A stretch of 64,000 nucleotides of DNA from positions 1,302,001-1,366,000 of the forward strand of contig JALRME010000008.1 of NCBI GenBank assembly GCA_026120035.1, written 5' to 3'. The position numbers were made by a program, and so were the translations under genes. Below the pieces are notes generated by a model. It was not told the origin of the DNA, did not search any database, and was given only the letters and a program-made list of their open reading frames with translations. This DNA comes from Coleophoma eucalyptorum (taxonomy: Eukaryota; Ascomycota; Leotiomycetes; Helotiales; Dermateaceae). Shown in pieces: positions 47,657 to 58,156 of the stretch (position 1 is the stretch's first letter; the number at the start of each line of letters is the position of its first letter).

Positions 47657-49373
47657 ATGGACTCTGATCTGAAGACTCTCCCAACGGAGAGCAATGTGGA
47701 GCCTGTGGTCGAAGTCAGCAGCGAGAGCAACTCAGCTCTGGCTAAGAGAGTACTCCGCAAGATCGACAGCCGCATCTTGCTCATGATGTTCGTGACCTAC
47801 AACCTGAACTTCATCGACAAGACGATTCTATCTTCTGCGTCTGTCTTCGGTCTGAGGACGGATAACCACCTTGTGGGCACCCAGTATTCCTGGGTATCTT
47901 CAATATTCTACTTTGGGTACGTATCGGCCTGAGTTACGAGCAGGAAATAAAAAAGCTAATTATTTGTAGTTATTTGGTCTTTGAGTACCCCACGACTTAC
48001 CTGATCCAGAAATTGCCCGTTGGCAAGTATCTCTCTGTTGTTACCATTCTATGGGGCATTTTTGTCGCCGTTACGGCTGCGTGCTCCTCATTTGGATCAT
48101 TGGCCACAGTCAGATTTCTGCTTGGAATGGCTGTAAGATTGCTTCCCTCACAACATGTAATCAATTCTGACAAATTCGTAGGAAGCTACTGTATCTCCCG
48201 CACATGTGTTTATCACAGCAATGTGGTGTAAGTTTTCTCAGACCTTTATCCATGGGACACATCTATGGATGCAATCAAGATAAGAGGACTAACGACTTAT
48301 TCTAGACACCCGTGAGGAAATCCCCAGTCGAACAAGCATATGGTTTGCTGGAAACAGTGTTGGAGGTTTCATTGCCTCCCTCGCAGCCTATGGTCTCGGG
48401 CAAATCACCCATCCTCTTAGTGCGTGGCAATGGATGTTTATTGTAGGCGACCATCATTCACTCCTTGCTTATTTACCCAAACTGACTATTCCAGACCTTT
48501 GGCCTTGCTACCTTTCTCTGGGGTTTTGTTCTTCTGGTCTTCATGCCTGACACCATCAGCGGTGCTGGCTTCCTCACTGAGGAGGAGAAGAAATTTGCCG
48601 AAGACCGTGTCGTTGCCGCGGGTCTTGGCCGATTTGATCGCGTTAACTCGCAATGGAAGCCTGCTCAAGTGCTTGAGTGCTTCCTTGATCCCAAAACTTA
48701 CTTCATGATAGCCATCTCCATCTGCACGCAAATCCCCAACGGTGGCACTGGATCCTTCGGTAACCTCGCCCTTAAATCCTTTGGATTTACTTCCCTGCAA
48801 TCAACCCTCATTTCACTCCCTTCATCCGTGATCGCTATGTCCGTTATCATGATCTCTGGCTGGCTCGCCGGTCGCTACTCAAACATCTCCAGCTACCTTC
48901 TAATCGGAATTGTGATCCCACCTGTCGTCGGTTCCGCGATCATTTACTCTTTGACCAACAAGGGGGTGCGCCTCTTCGCGTACTACCTCCTCTCCTTTGG
49001 TCCTGCTGCCATCCCCCTCGCACTGGGCCTCCTGTCAGCAAACACCAAGGGTGTCACTAAGAAGATGACCATCACGGCTATCCTCTTCATCACATACTGC
49101 GCTGGTAATATTGCAGGCCCCCAGCTTTTCTTGACCAGCGAGGCCGCGCAGGGATATCCTACGGCTTTCAAAACTATCATGATCTGTTATGGCCTGGTTA
49201 TGGTTATTGCGATTTTGATGAGATTTTATCTTAGCTGGGAGAATAAGAGGAGGGATCTTAGAGAAGGTGTGGCAGCTGCGATGCCTGTGGATGGGAGCAA
49301 GAAAGAGTTGACGGCTGAGGATTATGAGGATATTACTGATATGAAGACGGTTGGGTTTAGATATCGAATGTAA
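47657..49373 (+). CDS. Dal5/allantoate-permease-type MFS transporter
   Basis: Five exons, 47657-47916, 47970-48132, 48182-48227, 48306-48442 and 48495-49373, give 494 aa. Helix 1 begins LLMMFVTYNLNFIDKTILSS and is followed by VFEYPTTYLIQKLP, an MFS motif of the anion:cation symporter group that includes yeast Dal5, Tna1 and Vht1. The next stretch reads FLLGMAEATVSPAHVF across an intron, then WYTREEIPSRTSIWFAG. The middle loop and 12-TM length fit the group. Dal5-type carriers import allantoate, ureidosuccinate, nicotinate or related acids. The divergent purine deaminase gene suggests a purine or purine-derived substrate. Confidence 0.9.
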
Positions 49374-49962
49374 TTGCAGGGTTTAAAGCCTTTTAATAGC
49401 GGATGGAGACTAGTTCAGAAAACACATTGTTTCTATATCATATATTAATGATTATAAAGGTCGTAGTTGTGTTCCAATTAATTAGCTTGGTGCTGTGAGA
49501 AACCGCCAATGTAGCCATTATTTAACAAGATGCTTTAACAACATGTTTTGACTTGACCTTCTAAATCTTCCTAGTTTTTCTCTCCTCCTGCAACTTCCAG
49601 CCGTGATATTGTTGGCTAAGATTGCCAACCTGGATAAATTTGAATCGCTTGTCGCTAATTCAATGTGTTACAAAACCCAGAGTAATGTGTTTATTTCAAC
49701 ATTTAGGAATGAAATAGACCTTGTACTTACTTTCGAGTGATATAAGTACTTTTTATCTCTATTTCCTGGACGGAGCAGTTTCTTGATAATACGACTTTCT
49801 TGGTCTTCTGTCACATATAGCTGGAGGCTGAAGAGAATTATTATCCCGTTCACTCTGTCACACACAAGCTTCTTGGTTCCTTGGATGAATTTTCTCATCC
49901 TCTCTATTAACCGAACAAAGATCACCACCTAGATAGTAAGCTGTGGTGAGCCGTGGTGAGGC
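49374..49962. other. convergent intergenic region
   Basis: About 590 bp between the 3' ends of the permease and HET gene 3. It is AT-rich, with no feature seen. Confidence 0.5.
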
Positions 49963-51987
49963 TTAAAAGAGCGTAAATGAATGCAATGTTAGTGTTCCAT
50001 TCCTGAACCTCTTTTTGGCATTGGCCCATATCAACCCATCAAACACAAACCCACCAAAACTCGCCGGTCCAACCAACACAAATTTTCCACGCTCTTTTCT
50101 CGTAAGAAATGGAACATTAGCTCCCAGGAACATGCAAATCATGTCTCCTTCTTTCGCTTTTGCATAAGTATTGCAGGTCTGCTTGTGTGTAGATGCCACC
50201 GACTGCGTTGGTACCACAGTAAAGGTACTAGAAACGGCCTCTTCCCGTCCAGTAAAACTCATATATGTTTTCCACGCAGGGAGCGTTTGGGGAAACGAAA
50301 TTTCAAAGCTGTTTGATAGCGAAGGTCGGATATCGGCAAGCATTTCAAAGAAAAACCCGAGTCCAATTGGGTCCCAACGAGCAACAGACCGTAACAGCAT
50401 TCCAACACCAGGAATCCTCAAGAGCAGGAAAATTAAATCCCAAATCCAGCTGCTAATGGACATTAAATAATTGAATATACGTTTCAGAGATTGATAATCT
50501 ATTGTATCGTCTTGAGGGTTGTTGAGCAACGACTTTTCCAAATGTCCAAGTGTCCCGACGATAAGACCTTGGACAGTTATCGTGGAAAGGTCGTCGGAGA
50601 AAACTGCTATGGGGCTCTGCTGGAGTTTTATACAAGATAATGAGAAAGGTTCTCTCCATTGAGCCATCCCACTTGCTGACCGCATCATCGTCACAGTCCA
50701 ATCTGGAGCCCAAGAGGGAAGACTGGTGATTTTCCCCGTTCCAAGGCAAGAACGGAGTACGTCCAGTCTTCCAGTACTTAGAATCAAGTACCGGGATACC
50801 TCTGCATATATCTGCTGTACTGGCTTCCCATAGTCTGGCTCCAATCTCGAAATATCTGGCCTGGCTATGCGATTCTCGTTTGACAGCCCTAATAGTCCGT
50901 ATACTTTATCTCGTGGATCCGTCGCTTCCATATAAGAAAAAGAATTGATCAGATACAATAGGTCTCTATGCAATTGCGCATATTTGCCTAGGGTGTCATG
51001 GATAAGGCCCAGATCTATGATTCCATTCAGAAAATTGAAGTTTTGAAAAGCGCTCTCCAGGTACAGACTATTTTCCGAAGCTGCATTAATAACGCGCTTG
51101 ATTTGGCCACATGCATTTCTCAAAGAAACCCAAGGAATTGTACGTGTGCCACAAGTGACAATAGCCGATTGAGAAGCAGCAATCTCCTGGATGATCCATG
51201 TACGACGGAACCATGGTCGACCGAAGAGATCCCTCAATGCCATGACTATTTCTTGATCAGGCTCGTGGTGTCTGCGTTCACTGACAACTATTTCCCTCCA
51301 TTTCGTTACCAATGCCCAGAAAAATACGATCATCATAAATATCATATAGATATTCAAAATAAGTTTTAGAGGCCAAATAAAGGCGCGATCAAAAAAGACA
51401 ATAAAACCGATGATGTAGCATGCAGATAAGTACTTCCGAATCATAAAGCTGAGCGCTTTGATCAGCTGTCGAACAACACGAGTTGTGTTTTTAAACCGCA
51501 AGTTCCATTTTTCTGTGGGTGTCGCTGGAGTCTCTGCAATCCAGAGGTTGCTCAGACTTTGTAGGTGATCTAAGGCGAGACCACTATTAGGACTTGCTTC
51601 ACCGAGCCAAACAACAACCACCTTTGCTGTTTGATAAACCTCCAGTATACGCCAGACTTCTTGGTTTCGCTCCTCGATATTATTCTGATTTATACACACT
51701 GCGTCGATCCAAAGAATGCGGGCCTCACTCGAGCGGCGAAGTGAGAACAGCGCTGAATGCAGATTTGTCCCAACAGGGAACGGTTTTGCATTAATCGTGA
51801 TAGTCTGCTGATTCACTACATTTCCCCATGTGTATGACAGTGCTTCATAGGGGTGTCCGTTCTGGAGACTTGTATGAAAAATCTCACACTCAATACCTGT
51901 GGTCTGGTCTTCGGCTGGTAAGATGCGGAGCAGCCGAATCTCGTCTACCTGACGATTGAGTGGTGAGTATTCAAAAGTACCTGCCAT
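49963..51987 (-). CDS. HET-domain protein 3 with TM hairpin
   Basis: A single-exon gene of 674 aa. The HET domain begins YEALSYTWGN (47-56), continues ILWIDAVCINQNNIEERNQE (91-110) and AKVVVVWLGEA (121-131), and ends at FGRPWFRRTWIIQEIA (255-270). Between these halves, at about 187-227, lies a hydrophobic stretch (ACYIIGFIVFFD, then LILNIYMIFMMIVFFWALV) long enough for two membrane helices. A second hydrophobic patch lies near 500-530 (SSWIWDLIFLLLRIPGVGMLL). Typical later motifs are DPRDKVYGLLGL, then YAEVSRYLI and LPSWAPDW, normal for this large HET subgroup. The insertion would tether the domain to a membrane. Confidence 0.9.
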   Translation of the reverse strand: MAGTFEYSPLNRQVDEIRLLRILPAEDQTTGIECEIFHTSLQNGHPYEALSYTWGNVVNQQTITINAKPFPVGTNLHSALFSLRRSSEARILWIDAVCINQNNIEERNQEVWRILEVYQTAKVVVVWLGEASPNSGLALDHLQSLSNLWIAETPATPTEKWNLRFKNTTRVVRQLIKALSFMIRKYLSACYIIGFIVFFDRAFIWPLKLILNIYMIFMMIVFFWALVTKWREIVVSERRHHEPDQEIVMALRDLFGRPWFRRTWIIQEIAASQSAIVTCGTRTIPWVSLRNACGQIKRVINAASENSLYLESAFQNFNFLNGIIDLGLIHDTLGKYAQLHRDLLYLINSFSYMEATDPRDKVYGLLGLSNENRIARPDISRLEPDYGKPVQQIYAEVSRYLILSTGRLDVLRSCLGTGKITSLPSWAPDWTVTMMRSASGMAQWREPFSLSCIKLQQSPIAVFSDDLSTITVQGLIVGTLGHLEKSLLNNPQDDTIDYQSLKRIFNYLMSISSWIWDLIFLLLRIPGVGMLLRSVARWDPIGLGFFFEMLADIRPSLSNSFEISFPQTLPAWKTYMSFTGREEAVSSTFTVVPTQSVASTHKQTCNTYAKAKEGDMICMFLGANVPFLTRKERGKFVLVGPASFGGFVFDGLIWANAKKRFRNGTLTLHSFTLF

Positions 51988-52698
51988 ATCGCGACAATAG
52001 ACTTTGTTGGGCTATCCTTTTGTGATGAGAATCAATTCTTCATTCTATAGTAAGGCAACGACATGGTAAGATTATTGAATACGCACGACACGTTCCTAGC
52101 TGGATGTACGTGAGCCGACCCACAGGGATAAGCTCACCTGACCACGGCGCGAGTCGGCCCGGGGTCGATATATATTAAGAGTACATCTGAGTCGGAATAT
52201 GGACTGTAGAGATTAATCTGTTACAGAAATTGAAGATATACTTATCGCCGCCGAATTAAGTTTGCTTCCTGTCATTACGCTCTCACTTCCATCGTATGTT
52301 GTTACAGCTGCTCTTAAATTAGGATTGTTTTAGTCCTTAGATAGCTAGGAGAATTATTTGCACTTATATTAGAATATGGAACTTATTCTAGTTGAGCTAT
52401 AGTAGATTTAGCAACAGTAACGCATTTTGGTGTTGTAATGCACGACTCGCTTGTGTGCACGACTTGCTTGTGAAATACATTAGCTACATATAAAATAATT
52501 ACTATAACATGAGGTTTTACTACAAACCCTAGAACAGAGGCTTTGCTAACTACAGAAAGCCTGGGGTTTTACCTTTACGGCCAACAACTAGCTACCTAGA
52601 CAGACTCAAAATCTACAAGTGCGACGATTAGCAGTTTTAGATTCGCCTCGCGTTGCCAACGGACCCCGAGAAGTCAATCGCGAAAACGAGCTGGCTGG

Positions 52699-52714
52699 CC
52701 GGTTCCGGTACCGG
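52699..52714. promoter_or_regulatory. overlapping CCGG-N2-CCGG elements upstream of DHA1 gene
   Basis: CCGGTTCCGG (52699-52708) overlaps CCGGTACCGG (52705-52714), about 185-200 bp upstream of the start codon. The same 10-bp pattern, partly as an exact reverse complement, lies upstream of the isochorismatase-like gene. Confidence 0.5.
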
Positions 52715-52844
52715 TTTGAAGCCGGTGAACCAATCACAAACATAGAAAGCGTAAAGCCATGACGACTATTTAGTAGTGACGATTCTTATTTAAAAAAAAT
52801 ATATAGTGTCAAGATGGACTGCTGGTTGCTTTCATTATTTTGCC

Positions 52845-52852
52845 TATATAAA
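52845..52852 (+). promoter_or_regulatory. TATA box of the DHA1 transporter
   Basis: TATATAAA lies 47-54 bp upstream of the start codon at 52899, a fitting position for a fungal core promoter. It is flanked by the inverted repeat TGCCT and AGGCA. Confidence 0.5.
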
Positions 52853-52898
52853 GGCAAGGAATAGCACGGGTTGATATCTTCTTACATATTTCACCACC

Positions 52899-54664
52899 AT
52901 GGATCATGAAAATAGGAAAGGCGAAAGCATTACAACACCGGCGGATGGCCACGAAGACCGCACTTCAAGCATGTGTTCTGGAACAGTTCCTACCAGCTTG
53001 CAAAACAACCAGCCAAAACCCTCAGAGATCGAGATTCACACCACGGCAACAAATCACTCCCTTATCACCACAACTGTGGACGATCCCGAGGCTCTCACAC
53101 AGACCCCAACTGCACCATTACACACCGTCTTCTCCCGCTCCCAACGTATCTGCATAATCATAATGGTCACTCTTGGTTCGTTTTTCTCTCCACTTAGCGG
53201 GCAAATATACTTCCCCGCCATCCCCGACATTGCACAAGATTACCACACAACCACAGCGCGAATTAACTTGACCATAACAACCTACATGATCCTGCAAGGA
53301 TTAGCACCCACGATAATGGGAACATTTGGTGACACAACGGGCCGGCGGCCTGCATATATCCTCACATTTACCATCTACCTTGCGGCCAACATTGGACTCG
53401 CATTGCAGAAATCCTACACGGCGTTGCTGATATTGCGCTTCCTCCAGAGCGCTGGCAGCAGCGGCACCATTGCGCTGAGCTACGGGGTGATTGCCGACGT
53501 TGCGACGCCCGCCGAGCGTGGTAAATATCTCGGTCCAGCTGCAGCAGGTGTGATGCTGGCGCCGGCCATCGGGCCCACGATTGGAGGCTTGTTGGCACAG
53601 TATCTCGGATGGAGGTCGATTTTCTGGTTCTTAACCATCATTAGTGGGAGTTACTTGGTGGTGTATACGCTTTTTGTACCGGAGACGTCGAGGAAAGTTG
53701 TAGGAAATGGCAGTATTCCGCCGTCTGATTGGTGGGTAATGAGTCCGTACCAGTACTGGAGCGCGCAACGGGAGAAGATGAGGGCGATTCGTGAAGGGCG
53801 GAGCAGCGAAATCGACGAGAAGGAGAAGAAGGCACAGGAACTTGCGCAGAAGAGAAAATTCCAATTTCCGAACCCGCTAGCTTCGGTCATGATCCTGCGT
53901 GAAAAGGACGCTGCCATCGTCATCTGCTTCATTGCGTTGAGCATGCTTGTTCTAATGACCCAACTCGCAAGTTTGCCCACCTTGTTCGGGGAAGCTTACG
54001 GCCTCAGCACCTTCAAAGTTGGACTCTGTTACATGTAAGCCTCAGGACCCATGCCCGGCTGAACTATTAACTGAACCGTCTTCTCAGACCCATCGGTGGT
54101 GCTGCGATCTTTGCGGCTATCCTCAACGGCAAACTTATGGACTGGAATTACCGCCGCTGGGCTAAAAAGCTCAATCTCCCACTCGATAAAAAACACAGCA
54201 CCGACCTACGCGACTTTCCCATCGAAAAAGTGCGCTTGCAGCCCGTTTTTTTGCTCTCTCCGCTCCTCGCAGCTACCTATATCCCATTCGGGTGGGTGTT
54301 GCAGAAGCGCGTCAACCTCGCCGTGCCATTAGTATTGGAATTTATAATGGGATACTGCGCAGTGTCTTGCAGTAATAGTTTGAGCTCCTTACTGGTAGAT
54401 TTATTCCCAGACAAGCCGTCAACAGTGTCGGCTGCGAGTAATTTGGTGCGGTGTTGGCTTGCAGCCGTGGGGACGGCGGTTATTGCCTATATGCTTGATG
54501 GAATGGGGTGGGGGTGGTGCTATACTTTCTTGGGGTTACTTTACATTCTTGGGGTCTCTTTGCTTTGGGTTGAGTATAGATGGGGGATGGGTTGGAGGGA
54601 GGAGAGGCGGCAGAGGGAAGAGAGGAAAAAAGCCCAAGAAGAAGGACATAGTACGCGTTCTTAA
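52899..54664 (+). CDS. DHA1 MFS drug:proton antiporter
   Basis: Exons 52899-54034 and 54088-54664 give 570 aa. The N-terminal 80 residues are polar and cytosolic. The first helix is IIMVTLGSFFSPLSGQIYFPA, then motif A GTFGDTTGRRPAY, and the antiporter motif C region GVMLAPAIGPTIGG, which marks 12-TM exporters. The loop between the halves is long and charged (about 275-310). Near the end come CSNSLSSLLVDLFPDKPSTVSAASNLVRC and a basic tail. The layout matches QDR- and dityrosine-transporter-like members. It should export small toxic or self-made compounds. Its promoter shares CCGG-N2-CCGG sites with the isochorismatase-like gene on the other side of a regulator. Confidence 0.9.
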
Positions 54665-55066
54665 ACCCGTCGGAACCTGTCAAAAATAAAGAAATTTACT
54701 TGTGTTTTAGACGTCGAAGGTGCTTGTATTAGACCCTGTATTGATTAGATTCCAGCATATATACCAAACTCATTATACTGAACCACAGTTCGAAGGACAT
54801 GCTGCGTTGAATTTGGTTTCCCATCTATCCGCTACACAGTCGTTGATTATCCTGTTTCCTACTAGTCCGCGCTAAGAACGATCAACTACTTTAATGTATA
54901 AGTTGTAGTCACATTGGATAATGGTGAAGAATCGAGGGGACTCAATGGGCACATAGTATAGTCTCAAGTTAGCCAAAAGTTGAGCATGATGCTGATCTTA
55001 TAACTATTATTGTAATCAGAATAGAGTTTTCAGCGAAAGCAAAGATTATAGGATTATCTGTGTCAT
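54665..55066. other. convergent intergenic region
   Basis: About 400 bp between the 3' ends of the transporter and the regulator, AT-rich, no feature seen. Confidence 0.5.
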
Positions 55067-57291
55067 TCAAGCCATCCAGCTCATACCGGGCCCAGCTACA
55101 TCCCAATTGTCACTCAGGCCTACTCCCAAATCTCCCCAAAGCTCATCATCCAGCAGAAAATCTGGTGCTGTAGAGCAATAATTAGACAGAATACCATTAG
55201 GATCTGAACTTGGAGTAAGTGTGGCGTCAAGTCTTGCAGTCGCACTCGAGGGTACAACGGTTTCTACTTGACCATTAGCGGATGTATTCTTGCTAGAACG
55301 TACAAAACAGTAGATAGAGGACATACCAATATCTTGGCAAGGCACAGGATTTATGTACTCGGAATCAAAGAATTCCTCCTTCCAGCATCTAATAACATCA
55401 TGCAATGGACCACCCGAAAGACGGTTCCTTACACGCAGAGTGATATTAATTGATCCATCAGGGTTGCGAAACACCTTCTTGCTCCTCCAGATCTGCTCCC
55501 CAAACATAGCACACCTCTCTCCAAAGTCTGCTTTCTGAATCGAACAAGCCCGAGTGAACCGAACACCGGTTTCAAAGAGATCGTACCCACGAATTTGGTC
55601 GAGATACTCTGCGAATGGACCTTTTAGAATGCGAGCCATGCTAGCCAAGCTGAGTACTGCAACAGCTAGTAGAAGTCGGGTGCATACGCGGTGTAGGCCG
55701 TAGTCTCGGTCAAGGTCACGGATTTGTTCGAGGACACTTGATACGGTGTTGAAGATTAATAGGCAAGATTGCATGTCCAGAGTTGTTGCGGACTTGTAAA
55801 AGTGCATTATGGAGAGATCCTGACGAGCACAGGCTATGTAGAGGCGGTCCCAGTCTGAGCGAAAATTAGCATATGGAATCACAGGATCACATCTTGTACT
55901 TAGAACTTACCCGATGAGGCAATAGTCTCTAAGCTATCGAGTTCTGTACTAAATCCCTTCAGAAGAGCATCCATTGTACGCTCTTGCTGCAGAGTCATTG
56001 AGAGAAGTCCAAGATCTAGCAGGGCTTTATGGGCACGAGTGACGACGTTGCTGATTTGAAGTTGTACTCTTAATGTCACCGGTAGCTTCTCCAGTAAACC
56101 TTTAAAGTGGATTTGCTCGTTAAAACTTTCGGACGAAATCAAGTTTGCATGTCCACTACCTGAGCACGTCCTTATTTGTACGATTAGCAATTGTAGCTGT
56201 GGGAGTTGAGTTTAGGCTGGCATACCTCTGGTAGATAATGACCACATACGCCCACATCTCCGCCCTTCGTAAGTGCTCTAGTTCAGATAATTCTAGGTTT
56301 GTCCTTAAAAAGTCTTGGCTAAAAGTAGGGGCATGTAGACCACAATGCACGGCCATATGAAGCAGAGTGCCGCCGAGAAGAAAAGATGGATCACGATAAA
56401 AAGGGCCAGAAGGAAATGGCCAATTCAGAAGAAGTATTAGTCCTTTCATACGCTCGATGGGTTTATTTCGGACGATAATGGACTGTAAAACAAGTTGCGT
56501 CACTGGGAGGGCTAACGCTTGAGTCAAAGTAGGTTGTCGGGAGTACCTTCGTGATCCGATGGAGACGACCACCCAGAACAGAGCGGGAGCATGTTGATAT
56601 AATATGTTCGGGGCTAACCTCGGATCGAGAATTGGGAGCATGGAATGATAGTTGGTGAAGTATCTGACTGGCATTAGTTGTTAGTTCATCGAGAAAGGAG
56701 AAAGTTTACAATTCAAAACAATCATCAATGATTCCGGAGGCGAGTTCCAGTCCTCCAATACTCTTCGGCAGCGTTGGGTCATTATCAGCTGATACTTGAT
56801 TACGACGTATTGTCCTGGTAATAGGAATACGCGGGACATCAGTGTCGTCTTCCGCACGAGGAGACGGGGCATCTCCACTCGGCAAAGAATTGCCTGGAGC
56901 CGCTGGAGAAGTAGATAATAGCTGGCGTTTTAAAGCAACGGTCTCTTCCTCCAGCTCCTGTATCCGTCTACACAATACGGGTAATTAGTTCTGTGACATA
57001 AATAGCAACGGGTCAACAACGACCGTCATACTTCCGCTTCTGCGTTCTCTTGAACGGCGCCGAAAAGACACATGGAATCTTCAAACGGTGGCAGCGCGAG
57101 CAAGTGCGCGGATCCAAGTTGCCTGCATCGCCTTCACATCTCATCTACTCTAGCACAGTTAGTTTACATGCAGCTGGTGTCGGCGAAAGCCCGGACGCGG
57201 TCCGCCAGACCTTTTGTTGTCTGCATTCTGCGCAAGCGGTTTTCTTTCGGGCTGGTGCCGGCGGGTTCTGCTCGGACGGATTAGATTCCAT
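55067..57291 (-). CDS. Zn2Cys6 transcription factor with fungal-specific domain
   Basis: Six exons read on the minus strand: 57211-57291, 57032-57144, 56710-56967, 56226-56663, 55911-56170 and 55067-55854 (645 aa). The zinc cluster is split by intron 1: CAECRQQK joined to MRCEGDAGNLDPRTCSRCHR and KIPC, giving C-x2-C-x6-C-x10-C-x2-C-x6-C. A Leu/Glu-rich coiled coil (RIQELEEETVALKRQLL) follows for dimerisation. The fungal transcription-factor domain begins around LYFTNYHSMLPILDP and includes FLRTNLELSELEHLRRAEMW. The protein should bind CGG-type half-sites. It lies between the DHA1 exporter and the isochorismatase-like gene, which share CCGG-N2-CCGG sites upstream. Confidence 0.88.
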
Positions 57292-57559
57292 TCTGGCTGC
57301 ATAGATTTCGAGTTGAATTATAATGGTAGCTTGACCTGATGGGGTGTTGACGAAGGAGTAAAGGACGAGTCGTCGTATGTCCTACACTAGACGCGGCTAA
57401 GCGAAAGTCGGCTTAGTTCCACCCTCGAACCTTATTTAAACGTGCATCAAGGTCCGAAAGGAAGAGCGCAGTCACTTTCCTGTATAACAAGTGGTATGAA
57501 GTTACAGTAGAATCTTAATCGTAATCTAGGTGTTTTGTGGGTGGACGCTATTTCTAATA

Positions 57560-58156
57560 CTATTCAACCAAAGTCTTGATCTCCTCACTCTTAAGCACGG
57601 TCGCTCTCTTCGTAAAGAACTTCATCAAAAAGTCATGCGTCTCCTGGTTCGGATCCGCACAGGAATCCTCCACTACGAACAGCCGATAATCCAAATCTGA
57701 TGCCTGCACCACAGTTGCCGCCACGGCCCCGCCCGTTGAAAGACCTCCCACGAGCAACGTATCGATTCCCCGTGCCTGGAAGATGGCGTGGGTATCCTGC
57801 GGCGCATTGAAGAACGGGCCCACTCTATTTTTCCTAATCACAATGTCGCCGTCTTCGGGCGCCACGTCCGGGTGAAATGCCGCCTCGGGTGAGTCTATGC
57901 TGTACATGGCTGCTCGTGCGGGATCGTTCTTGACTTGGGAGAAATTCGGGTTGGTGTCGGGAACGAGTGCCACCTCGGACTCGGTGAAGGCGACGCGGCA
58001 GTGAGCGATCGTAATGCCTTGACTTCGGGCTGCCTTGATGACGGAGCCCGTGTGCGCCATGAGGGCATCCAAACGTGGATCCATTTTCGCGTACATGACT
58101 TGGAGGTCAAGGAGGAACAGCGCTGTACGTGACGGTACGATTGTTTTGGTAGCCAT
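57560..58156 (-). CDS. isochorismatase-like hydrolase, Cys-less
   Basis: A single-exon gene of 198 aa. The fold starts with ALFLLDLQVMYAKMD (Asp17), followed by Lys109 in IRKNRVGPF. In the third catalytic region, GGLSTGGAVAATVVQASDL, the nucleophilic Cys is replaced by Ala144. The end is DYRLFVVEDSCADPN, standard for the family. A common fungal/bacterial subgroup has T-S-G-V-V at this place and also lacks Cys; this copy resembles it. The chemistry of that subgroup is unsettled, so the usual amidase or isochorismatase reaction should not be assumed. It shares promoter motifs with the DHA1 transporter gene. Confidence 0.87.
   Translation of the reverse strand: MATKTIVPSRTALFLLDLQVMYAKMDPRLDALMAHTGSVIKAARSQGITIAHCRVAFTESEVALVPDTNPNFSQVKNDPARAAMYSIDSPEAAFHPDVAPEDGDIVIRKNRVGPFFNAPQDTHAIFQARGIDTLLVGGLSTGGAVAATVVQASDLDYRLFVVEDSCADPNQETHDFLMKFFTKRATVLKSEEIKTLVE

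Larger units (their letters stand above)
51988..52898. other. intergenic with an imperfect direct repeat
   Basis: About 910 bp between two diverging genes. Two adjacent 16-bp copies of GCACGACTyGCTTGTG lie at 52440-52455 and 52457-52472. The DHA1 transporter promoter, with CCGG elements and a TATA box, is at the right end. Confidence 0.55.
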
